NCBI RefSeq assembly: GCF_032118995.1
Contig: NC_092669.1
Location: forward strand, 11,332,335 to 11,396,334
Direction of reading: 5' to 3'
Origin: Asterias amurensis
Taxonomy: Eukaryota; Echinodermata; Asteroidea; Forcipulatida; Asteriidae
DNA: 64,000 nt
The notes under the pieces were generated by a model that worked only from the letters and a program-made list of their open reading frames with translations, was not told the origin of the DNA and ran no database searches. Both the position numbers and the translations under genes were made by a program. Positions within the stretch are counted from its first letter, which is position 1. Every line of letters begins with the position of its first letter. Positions 23,501 to 32,600 of the stretch are shown one piece after another.

Positions 23501-24341
23501 TTGTTGCTACAGTAAAAAATAAACAAGAAAATTTGTTTTTCAAGCAGCGCTATGAAATCGAGTACGTACCACTTTGAGATCTAGATGCTTCTTGGAAAGT
23601 TGCTCCAAACACTCCTAGAGGAAACAACAACCAGGGTAAGATAAGATGCTTTATGTTGATGTAATATGTAGTTTCAATAGCAGAAAGGAAATTTTATGAG
23701 AGTCAGTGATGACATTAAAATGTGAAACTGGGATTCAGATCTTAGGAGGTACATTGAAACGATGACATTTCCACCTTTTGATCCTGACATGCTTTATTGG
23801 GGGAAAAACAGAATTTTCTTAACTTAACTAAACAAAGTTAACTGTTACAAAGCCTGCTTCTGGAGGAGGGTTTGTTTGGGTTTTTTGTGGTTCTAGAAAC
23901 CAAATGGTCAGCCATTTTGAAAGTGACTTTCTGTCACTATTGGCTTTTTCTTTTGCTTCTATTCTAATGGTTTTAGTGTACCGACCCCACTGGAGGTTTT
24001 TTCCTTCATGTGTCTGACCGCCTAGCCGGGTACCTCAGTACTTTGCTGGGCGCTTGTTTATTGTTGTATTCTGCTTTAAACTATTGTATTGTTTGTTTTT
24101 TGTAGATCCTATGATTTGTAATTGTTCAATGTTTTTTATTAATGTTTTCAGCCCTCCAAACCAAACAATAAAACACCCCAAATATAAATAAAAGTATAAA
24201 GTGACCCGTCTCCTTGGGTGCAGGGTGCAACTTACCTGCCCCTCCTCCATCTTTCTTTGTCGACGACGACGCGGCACCAATCTGAAGCTTAGTGCGTCTT
24301 TTGGGGCCACTTTCAAAGGGCCGCTCTCGTTTCTTTCCCAT
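11502..24341 (-). CDS. FNBP4: Formin-binding protein 4 (FNBP4), complete, 14 coding exons
   Basis: Exons, from the 5' end: 24236-24341, 23570-23614, 22829-22912, 22395-22450, 21498-21717, 20422-21059, 19891-19984, 18852-19012, 18218-18322, 17418-17551, 15040-15281, 13323-13978, 12520-12701, 11502-11589. All have GT-AG introns and sum to 2811 nt (936 aa; human is about 1,017). The N-terminus MGKKRERP resembles human MGKK. WW1 is at about residues 171-205 (WQELLDE...VYYWN...VTWEIP). The block LAFLGITTAEL..DWREGLL precedes WW2 at about 540-567, which is split by an intron (GWSCTWDR/EHKQYYYT...QWDFP). A poly-proline segment follows at about 645-745. The FNBP4 C-terminal signature is AQKRIAQWKKEQ..NANFE...DWRERLKRK. 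WW domains bind proline-rich formins and splicing-related ligands, and a nuclear role is likely. It is head-to-head with RIC8. The identity is very secure; a few splice phases were chosen by homology. Confidence 0.95.
11640..11800 (+). repeat. SINE fragment (tail of 'aagtgcactgggtt' type), in FNBP4 last intron
   Basis: The block 'cggatgggacgtaaagcc...tgtgtgttg...aaagaacccagtgc' matches the middle of the fuller SINE at 35360-35745. No tRNA-like promoter remains. Confidence 0.55.
13004..13240. mobile_element. GCCCAATTT palindromic MITE in FNBP4 intron 12
   Basis: The left arm GGGCCCAATTTCATAAAGCC and the right arm ending 'atgaaattgggcc' are inverted. The inner arms 'cttgataaaaaaaggataacc' and 'ggtaatctttttatcaagg' also pair. 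It lies between the exons at 12520-12701 and 13323-13978. Confidence 0.75.
14673..14812. repeat. Palindrome with ~60-bp arms in FNBP4 intron 11
   Basis: The left arm ('gttatcacacgcgcc...ggaaatacggaaaatatagcg...cccatatccaa') is the near reverse complement of the right arm ('ttggatatgggac...cgctatatttttccgtattcc...gtgtgataac'). About 20 bases separate them. This is the size and shape of a foldback MITE or hairpin RNA precursor. Confidence 0.75.
14850..14935 (-). repeat. SINE fragment
   Basis: The segment 'caccatgcagcggtttagtaggtgctgtg...gaacgaaccccttctct' matches the reverse orientation of the SINE copies at 20023-20385 and 49000-49145. Confidence 0.5.
15660..15845 (+). repeat. Family K repeat (gcattgcctccatgctccct), copy 1
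   Basis: Blocks 'gaggcaccaaaggcgattgcc', 'tggtcattgcc', 'ggtgccctt' and 'gagaaaatgccttggtgccc' recur in reverse orientation at 18558-18735, and in the repeat interrupted by an insertion at 38600-38985. A fainter copy is in RIC8 intron 1 (26822-26965). Confidence 0.6.
16187..16400 (-). repeat. tRNA-derived SINE in FNBP4 intron 10
   Basis: On the minus strand, 'tggatagctcagttggtaga' (A-box type) is followed 35 bases later by 'ttggttcaatcc' (B-box type). A non-tRNA body with 'gacaaaaaagggaaaccac' and 'agatattga' lies upstream on that strand. The acceptor stem does not pair well, so a functional tRNA is unlikely. A diverged relative lies at about 30820-31080. Confidence 0.6.
17710..18066 (-). 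mobile_element. hAT-like MITE family J (GGGCGACTAG), FNBP4 intron 9
   Basis: The right end 'aatttcactagtcgcccaggctt' is the reverse complement of the start of another copy at 58053 ('ttgggcgactaattaatttt'). Both carry 'caatgcatcttgggaattaaaaatt', or its reverse complement. A third fragment is at 32283-32345. The termini resemble hAT elements. Left-boundary placement is approximate. Confidence 0.55.
18558..18735 (-). repeat. Family K repeat, copy 2 (uninterrupted)
   Basis: This copy contains the uninterrupted block 'ttgaccagggggcatggagg'. In the copy at 38600-38985 the same block is split by a 241-bp palindrome, so this sequence serves as the empty-site reference. Confidence 0.65.
19201..19560 (+). 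repeat. tRNA-like SINE, tandem tail-head-tail arrangement
   Basis: 'tcggtagtctagttggtaag' (A-box type) and 'gtgggttcgaatccca' (B-box type) lie 40 bases apart at about 19402-19460. They are followed by a 105-bp tail ending 'gtgtatgggtaaaaacc'. The same tail also precedes the unit (19201-19312), joined by a linker that carries an antisense 'ggattcgaactgc' box. The copy at 33510-33765 has the same linker. The unit is SINE-like and not a working tRNA. Confidence 0.7.
20023..20385 (-). repeat. SINE, reverse orientation, FNBP4 intron 6
   Basis: It carries the 3' tail 'tagcgcttaatatatctgtcac' (reverse) and the body 'cgaaccccttctcttttcgc'. An antisense B-box-like 'ctggggctcgaacccact' lies at its far end. 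Matching tail sequence is in the forward copy at 35360-35745. Confidence 0.65.
21270..21456. repeat. GCCCAATTT-type palindromic element, diverged
   Basis: The right end 'atgtaattgggccc' is paired with 'ggcttaattttataaactg' on the left. The interior has 'gtgcttagcaag' blocks typical of the family. It lies between FNBP4 exons 5 and 6. Confidence 0.5.
21750..21865 (-). repeat. SINE tail fragment
   Basis: 'gtggcgtcttacaaagcgctcatatccgtcactcagtgaagctcaaggtgcttcaac' is a reverse copy of the SINE tail seen at 35680-35745. It abuts the family A element that follows. Confidence 0.55.
21873..22254 (-). mobile_element. MITE family A, full-length, flanked by TTAA
   Basis: TTAA lies at 21869-21872 and 22255-22258 around a 382-bp copy. 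It sits in FNBP4 intron 4 (between exons 4 and 5), opposite in orientation to the copies at 7685 and 8305. Confidence 0.85.
22545..22822. repeat. Two-unit tandem duplication (~137 bp) beside FNBP4 exon 3
   Basis: The blocks 'tcaatgtaa.caaactgag.ctg', 'tggttccctttttta', 'atattagcatc' and 'gatacagg.aacatgacca' occur twice in order. The second unit ends directly at the donor of exon 3 (22828/22829) and contains 'aagatggcgg'. Confidence 0.7.
22975..23277 (+). repeat. Interspersed repeat L, copy 1
   Basis: About 290 bp from 'tagaccatgtgaac' to 'ccatgctctatagctct' match 47484-47762 closely ('ggcaagatact', 'atggaaaagttgacattttg', 'agacagtgcaatctccataa'). No inverted termini or tRNA box are seen, so the class is unknown. 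Confidence 0.7.
23311..23562. mobile_element. GGGCCCA-type palindromic MITE, FNBP4 intron 2
   Basis: The left arm 'gggcccagtttcatagagctgctt' and right arm 'caagcagcgctatgaaatcga' are inverted. Inner blocks 'gtaagcacaaaaa' and 'gtgcttactgc' also pair. Its right end lies within 10 bases of the donor of FNBP4 exon 2 (23570). Confidence 0.65.
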
Positions 24342-26625
24342 GCTGTACCTTTGCAGCAAACCTTCGATTGTCCGCTCAGAACTTGTTGTAGCCGTTTGCT
24401 ATTCCGTTAACTTTGTTGTGAACATCAATTTTCTTGTGTTAATAGGCCTAACGAATGTGTTGTCCTGAAAATAAACACAAATACGAATTTTGTAACAATT
24501 TTAAAGATTACATTTTACTGGTGACCGTAAAATAATCCAACCGCTGTTTTGCCATACCGCATATTCAGAATTGATTACCCTTTAAAATAATCCTCCAAAG
24601 TCACACTTCAGAAAAATAACTGTCAGTGTTTATTTACTTAGACAAAAGGAGATAAAGTCTAAAATCGTGTTTAAAAAAATCATTATTTCAGTAAAACCTT
24701 TTTTCAGAAAAATATCCGTAACCTGCCACCACTTTATTTACTATTTACTAATAAAATACTAGGGCCTAGTAAGTATAAACTCTAATTTAGTTAATTAGGC
24801 CCCCTATCTATTCTACCCTAAATAATATTATAAATGACATAGTCTTAGTAGTAATAATTAAATTGTTAATAAATTAGTGGCAGTGCAACTGCAGGCAACA
24901 ACAACTTATTATTTACAAGATTCAAGAACTTAAGAAGGGAAATAAAACAGGGCCATGACTTTAGAAGGGTCAAGCATTGCACATGATACTATACAAAATT
25001 AATTTCCAATGTAAGAAGAAAAGATTTGACTGCAGCAGCATTTAGCTTGCAATGCATATTACACAAGTGGAGGTTTCGGAATGGTGTAGCCCATCACACC
25101 CGACAGGCACAGTTTGAGTTTGTTCAGATTTACACACATGAAACCTCAGCCAAAATGGTGCGTACGGACTGATTAACTACTAAAAATACTACGACCAATA
25201 AACGCATATTAAAAGGGATTATAAACTAACAAATCTTAACGTTAGATCTTTCTTACATCAAATATCAGACACATTTTACTTACGTTTCAATTACGACTTT
25301 ATTTTCGCTGCCATTCCGCAGCCGCCATTGTTCAATATGAAGTAATGAAGTAACTGTGTTAATAATCCAACCACTCTTATAACGAGTCGTTTCATTGGAT
25401 CAACTGGCCTTCCGTCCGATTATTTGCCCAATCAGACTTGTCGTACTGCTATGCTTATCAATCAGCAAAGCTTCCAGGTAAACGTCTTACCATTGGTCAG
25501 AATATCATACCCAGGTCCCTTTAGTCCAATCAGCGACGCGTTGTTATAGTTTGCCGCACCACCGCAGTGTGGGATGGGGAGCAGCAGTGTTTTGACTCAT
25601 TTTTGTTGAGAGGAGTAAAATTGATGAAGTCCAGAGACGAACAATGCATTTGTGTTTGTAAAATCGTAAGTAATATTCAGAATATATATTTAATTGCAGG
25701 GTAGTTGCAGGATTATCTTAACCTTTTCTTAACTTCTAAAGAAATAGAACAATCTGGGGCTGGAAACGACTTGCTCTGTCGTCTGTAGCTCAATCAATTC
25801 AAGAAAAACTCAATCAATCAACACACTCACAAGGTGGGCTACACACTCTCACCTCTCACCATCCATGCTCACAAACTCAGAACTGACTAGCCCACCTTGT
25901 TGAGCTGTTAATGGCTCTGCTTTTAACATCGGTCTCATCACTGTGGCCATTACATGAGACAGTGATGAGACCGATGTTAAAAGCCGAGCCATTAACAGCT
26001 CAACAAGGTGGGCTAAGAACTGACGTTGAGTTTTGTTTGGGAATGACACTCACACTGACACTACACTGTGACAGTGACTTTGACACTGACAGTAAATGAA
26101 TCCTCTGACACTGACAGTGACACAGACACAACTGCACAGTGATGACGATAACCTTTTGTAATTAACGTCACCATAGCTTGTAAAAAGATACGTAAAGTGT
26201 AAATTGAACTGAAATTTATGTCGTTAAACTCATAGTCATAAAAAAAATCAAAATAATGAAAATGTCATGATTTATTAGGCATGTTTATATTATATTGTTA
26301 GGCAATATGTAATTTTTACATTTAATAATGTGCTCTCTGTCTCTCTAGTTTCCGTCATTTTTCCAAGCGTTACAATTATTGTAACTAGTGATAACCGTTG
26401 TTACCCTCCATCCTCCCGACTTAATGAGATTTTTAATTTCTTCACTTTATTTTGTTCTTGGATTGCAGGTATCTGGCAGAGCTGACAATTACATTAAACT
26501 GTTGTTCTTCAGGGAAAAAACCTTAACTTCAATCACAGTAACACCGTAAAGTCTCTTTGACGTTGTGCGTTTTCTCTCCAGTGCATGTGAATTTTCATGC
26601 GACTTGAATTGGAAGACAGAACGCA
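24342..26625. promoter_or_regulatory. Head-to-head FNBP4/RIC8 promoter interval
   Basis: This 2.3-kb interval separates the divergent start codons. It lacks exons other than probable 5' UTR. A likely RIC8 5' UTR intron runs from a donor at 25666 (GTAAGT) to an acceptor at 26467-26468 (ggattgcAG). There is no TATA box at a convincing position. Around 25290-25330 ('ttttcgctgccattccgcagccgccattg') is a CCAT/GCCATTG-rich patch resembling YY1-type promoter elements. Confidence 0.55.
25891..26014. repeat. Hairpin with 55-bp near-perfect arms in RIC8 5' region
   Basis: 25891-25945 ('gcccaccttgttgagctgtt...ctcatcactgt') and 25960-26014 are reverse complements with about one mismatch and a 14-base loop. 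The short flanks ('agaactgac', 'aagaactgac') extend the symmetry partly. It falls inside the probable 5' UTR intron of RIC8. No other copy is seen in the window. Confidence 0.85.
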
Positions 26626-29600
26626 ATGGAGGCTCTTATAGTTTCAATGATTCCTGCATTCGATGCCAGAAATGAAGCTGACATTTGCAATAAACTGCAA
26701 GAATTTAACAAAGAGGTAAGTCCAGGTTGGGGATTTCGAAACTTTATTGATCAGACTCAACTTCTGGGGCAAATTTCATGGCACTAACACCGAAGAATAA
26801 TGCACTACAATACCCAGTTACAGGCCTGAAATTTAACCTCTGATGTTAAGATGTTGAAAGGGCAAGGCCACTTTCTTTTTGCAAAGGGCATTTCCTTTGG
26901 AAAATCTTAAAGTCATTAGGAAACTCTTGAAGAGCACCATGGCCAAGACCAGGGGCAAATGAGGTTAAGGCTTCCGTGGTCTGCTTGTAACTTCTACTGT
27001 TTGACATTCAACATTATCCACAGTTGTGGTTACATGAATGACAGATGCAAATATTCCATCCTGCATTATGATATTATGTGGTGCATGCATTACATGTGTT
27101 TAGTTACTTAACCTTCCTACTGTCGGACCGTTCAATATCATTCACTGTGGTTTTATGATGTGATAATTAAATCTGTTTCGTCATTTTCAGAACGCTCAGA
27201 CTTTTACTTTTCCGGAACTTGGAAGTGAAACTAAAAAGGTAATTTGAGCAACATTCAAGTTTGCCCTATGTTTTCAGGAACTGGTTAAAGACACTGGACA
27301 CTATTGGTAAATGTCAAAGACTGGTCTTCACAGTTGGTGTATCTCAACATATGATAATAATTATTTTGAGTAATTACCAATAGTGTCCACTGCCTTTAAG
27401 AGCACTGAATTCAAGTTTTACGGTTGCCAAAATTTTATACTCCCCAGGGAGCTGAGAAAGATTTAAAAAAGGAATGTTATTTGCCCAATGACCAGCCGTC
27501 CATTAAACCAAACTCTAGGACTTAGGGTGAGGTAAGTTCCGCAACCATAGACGCAAGGAGGCATTGAACCCATCCTAGTTGGGACGATTTGTACTCTTAG
27601 CGTTTTGTGGACTCCGCTGCAGGGCACTAAATTTAAAGCGCATGAAGACGTTCTCGTGAAATGGGCTTTATAAAAACTATAATTATAATAATTTGGGGGG
27701 CTAATCATCCTTACTCGCAGCTAAGAGCTGAATTGCGACAGGCGCGGCTATAACGTGTTCGAGAAGCAGGCATGCAAGGGCGCCTCTGGCTGCCAGCCAC
27801 ATCAACCCATTATGACCACGGAGCACAGCCAAGATCGAATGTGTTTGATTTTTCCCGAGGGAGGAAAACCGGATGGTCTGGAAAACCCTTGTGGCACAGC
27901 AGAGAACCAACGCACAACTCAACTCACATATGGCCTCGGCCGGGAATCGAACCGGGGTCACCTTGGTGAGAGGCGAGCGCTTTACGCACAAGCCAACCGT
28001 GCCAACTAGTTATTATGATTACTATTATTATTATTTCATCAGACTTTTTCCAGGATCCTTGCTGTTCCAAAAAGTGCCACCTTCTGCAAAAGACTTATCC
28101 TCACATCTGTCCCTATTTCGTCTAGATGTTTCCCCAGTGCTTATCCAGTTACAAAACTTACTTTCCTGTTCTAGAAATTCATTGGAGACGTCCTGCAATC
28201 CTTGGAGGCTGCCTATAACACAGAATGTTACTGTCTCTGCCTAGAAGCCTTAAGGATCATGAGTAGAGAGAAGCACCATTTATATCAGCTAGCCCAGAAA
28301 GAAGGCATACTCCTCTTACTCAAGCTGGCTGGGCTGGAGGAAAAACCCAACGCCAATCAGAATGATCAAGGTAGAAGCACAGGCATTATATTTTCCTATC
28401 TTACAGGCTGTGTACACTATTGGTAATTGTCAAAGACCAGTCTTCTCACTTGGTGTATCTCAACATATATGCATAACATAACAAACCTGTGAAAATTTGA
28501 GCTCAATTGGTCGTCGAAGTTGCGAGATAATAAAAAAGAAAAAACACCCTTGTCACAAGAAGTTTTGTGCGTTTAGATGGTTGATTTCGAGACCTCAAAT
28601 TTTAAACTTGAGGTCTCGAAATCAAATTCTCTGAAAATTACTTCTTTCACAAAAACTATGTCACTTCAGAGGGAGCAGTTTCTCACAATGTTTTATACTA
28701 TCAACCTCTCCCCATTACTTGTCACCAAGTAAGGTTTTATGCTAATAATTATTTTGAGTAATTACCAATAGTGTCCACTGCCTTTAGGGCACTGGGGTCG
28801 ATTTCAAAAAGTGTTCCTGAGAGATATTATAAACGTATGGCTAGTCCTAAGTAAGGACGAGACTCGTCAACTCGAGATAAGACTAGTCTTAACTCTTTGT
28901 GGATTTCACAAAGAGTTAAGACTAGGATCTCGAGCTACAAAAAGTAGGACTAGTCCTAACTCTTTGTGAAATCGACCCCTGGACACCTTTGGTAATTTTC
29001 AAAGACCAATCTTCTCACTTGGTGTATCCCAACACATGCATAAATTATCAAATCTGTGAACATTTGTACTCAATTGGTCATCGAAGTTGCAAGGGAATAA
29101 TGAAAGAAAGAAACAACCTTGTTGCACAATGTAATAAAAGGCAGTCTTTTAAAGCCATTGGACCCTTTTGGTAAACAGTGTTGTCCATTACAAGGCCCAC
29201 ACTTTGTGTACCACAACTTCTATATCAAACAACAAACCTGTGAAAATTTAGGCTCAATCGGTCATCGGAGTCGGGAGAAAACAAAGGAAAAACCCACCCT
29301 TGTTTCTGCGCGTTTCGCCGTGTCATGACATGTGTTTAAAATGAATCCATAATTCTTGTTAACGAGAATTTATATTGTTTTGCTGTTTTCTAAAAAAGTA
29401 AAGCATTTCATGGAATAATATTTCAAGAGAAGTCTTTCACCATTGCCTTCTGTAAACCCTGTAAGTTATTTGTAAATCTGTGAACTTTTAGGTTTTTTTT
29501 TTAACCGAAAGGGTCCAATGGCTTTAATATTTGAGTAAGAATTTACCTCTTTCTCAAAACTATGTTACTTCAGAGGGAGCTTTTTCTCACAATGTTTTAT

Positions 29601-32600
29601 ACTATCAACAGCTCTCCATTGCCTGTTACCAAGTAAGTTTTTTTTTTCAACAATAAATCTGTCACAGGGACTGCAGTATAAGAGGGGGGGGGCAGATGCT
29701 TTGCCTTGCCAGTATTTTTTCCCATTGTGCATTCGTCTACTGCAATGCTCCAGGTGATGTTGCATTGTTCAGAACCTGATATTTAGAGTGTTGCGGCCGA
29801 GTGGTTAAAGGAACACGTTGCCTTGGATCGGACGAGTTGGTCAAAACAAAAGCGTTTGTAACCGTTTTTTATAAAGGCAAATGGTAAGAAAGATGTTTTA
29901 AAAGTAGAATACAATGATCCACACAAGTTTGCCTCGAAATTGCGTGGTTTTCCTTCTACTAAGCGAACTAACATGGTCGGCCATTTATGGGAGTCAAAAT
30001 TTTGACCCCCATAAATGGCCGACGTGTTAGTTGAAAGTTAAAAGGAAAACCACGCAATTTCGAGGCATGTTTGTGTGGATCATTGTATTCTACTTTTACA
30101 ACATCTTTCTACCCATATGCATTTTATAAAAAACGGTTACAAACGCTTTTCAAAGACCAACTCGACCGATCCAAGGCAACGTGTTCCTTTAAGAGCATCA
30201 AATTCAAGTTCTGGTGCTAATTCACCGGAGTGTGGGTTCGAATCCCGGTCGTGACGCTTGTGTCCTTGAGCAAGATACTTTACTATAATTGCTTCTCTTC
30301 ACCCAGGGGTATAAATGGGTACCTGCGAGGGTAGAGGTTGATATTGTGAATGAAAAGCTTTCGGAGCGCCACGGCAGCTCGGGGCTGTATACTCCCTAAT
30401 GGGAGCTGAGAAAGATTAAAGGGATGTTTATTGGCCCAATGAGCAGGGGACTAATGTAAAGCGCATTGATACGGTTTATTGTGAAATGCGCTATATAAGA
30501 ATTTGTTATTATTATATTATTATTATATTTGGTACCTGATTGCACAAATTATTTGTCAACATCTTGTTTTTTTTTAATGTTGACAGTTATCATAGAAGCG
30601 GAGAAGTGCTTGTGCAATTTAGTGTTCAACAGTACGGCAGTCCAACAAATATGTTTGTAAGTACCTGAGTTCTTTCTAGCCTTCATTTCACTGTACTTCA
30701 GGATGAAAGCCTCTTCACCAAATTCCCTTTTTGACACTACACAAGGAGTTAAAGGGACACATTGTTGGTTAATGGGTGGAGGGGTTGATGTGTCAAAAAT
30801 TGTAACAGATAAAATGAAAAATAATTTGGGTTTGATCAAAGAAAAATTGACTTGAACCAAAGACCTCTGGTTTAAGTACCGACCTGCGTTGTTGGCAATC
30901 TCCCTGTTTGTCAATATCTTTTTAGGGGGTGCCAGTCTGAAGCCATACAACTTCCGTCTGGCTAGGGATCATACCCAAGTTTATGATACAACCTGGGAAG
31001 TGGCAGCCAGGGGATCACCTAATAAGGGAAGCAATTTTTTAATATTAAATATCAAGCAGCAACCACAAGGGAAGCTTACGTGGTAATTTTTACAAATAGT
31101 TTGGCTTTGTTAAAAGCCAAAATAGTTTAACAACTTACACATTCAGTTTACCTTCTTTTCTTTTTTTTGCTAGATAGGTAACAATGTTCTCCAGTTCTTT
31201 GATTTAATGGTTTTAAAAAAAAAATAACCTGCACTCTTGATTTCTTTCTTAAATCATCATTTGTTACCCTGAGCCTATAATGTTACCCCTACCATTCATC
31301 TCTTTTTTTTAATTGGCCACAAATTTAATATTACTTATTCAATATTTATTTTCTTGCTACAGAGAATGTGACTGCGTTCGATTTGTCATGGACAGGGTAA
31401 AGTTGTACACCACTAGAGATCCACAAATACCTATGGAAATAAAGGTAAAAATGTTGAACACGTTGCTTTGGATCGTACGATTTGAAAAGCATTTGGAACC
31501 GTTCGTACTGAAATGCATATGGTTAGATAGAACATTCAAAAATAGAATTTAATGATCCACACAAATTTGCCTCGAAATTGCATGGTTTTCCTTTTACTTT
31601 GCAAAATAACATGGTCAGGCATTTATGGGAGTCTAAAATTTGACTCCCATAAATGGCCGACCACGCAATATAAAGGAAAACCACGCAATTTCGTGGCATA
31701 TTTGTGTAGTTCATTGTATTCTACTTTTACAACATCTTTCTAACCATATACATTTTACATCAAATGGTTACAAGCACTTTTTATAGACCAACTCATCCGA
31801 TCCAAGGCAACGTGTTCCTTTAAGTTTGTCGGAGCATGTTAGCCACAACTTTCATTTATGAACGATTGAAGGTTAGGCCATATATCTGTATTGGCATTTA
31901 CAGCTACGGCTACAGTTGTTACAAAGGGTGTTGCTGAGGACGTCCTATACCTCAGCGCATGATGACAGTCTAGCCATAGCCGTAGCTGTAGCTGCAATTT
32001 CGGACACGGCCTACATGTAATTCTCTTGGAGTTAGAAAATATACATGTGTTTCTACAAATCAATCTTTCCTTAACAGACCTTTTTGTCTCTTTTTCTTTC
32101 CTCCAGTTCTTTGATATGAGATTACTGTTTTTGATGACTGCACTCTGTTCGAGCACAAGGTGAGTTCCATTATATCAGGTCTCAAATTTTCTAATTGGAG
32201 TATGGCATTTGAGCTGTCTGGTGTGTACGATGTGGTTAAGACAATTTGAGGGTTTTATGAGATGGCCTTCAAATTAAAAAGTCATGACTTTGACACTAGT
32301 CGGGACTAATTTTTAATCCCCAAGATGCATTGCGGCATAATGTTTCAAGACACTTTTAACCTTGCAATTATTTTGAGTAATTACCAATAGTGTCCACTGT
32401 TTTTAAGAAGGCCAAACAGTCAAGTTCACACTGAAAGGATTGACAAGAGGTAGATTGTAGGCACTCTGCCGTAATCGGCAATTTCATCTACCTTTTTACT
32501 GCCTACTGATCAGATCACAGGTTAGAAATGATCACAATGGCATTGAGCTGCTGACGGGAATCCTCGAGCGCGACGTCCTTGCCAACGCCACGCCCATACC

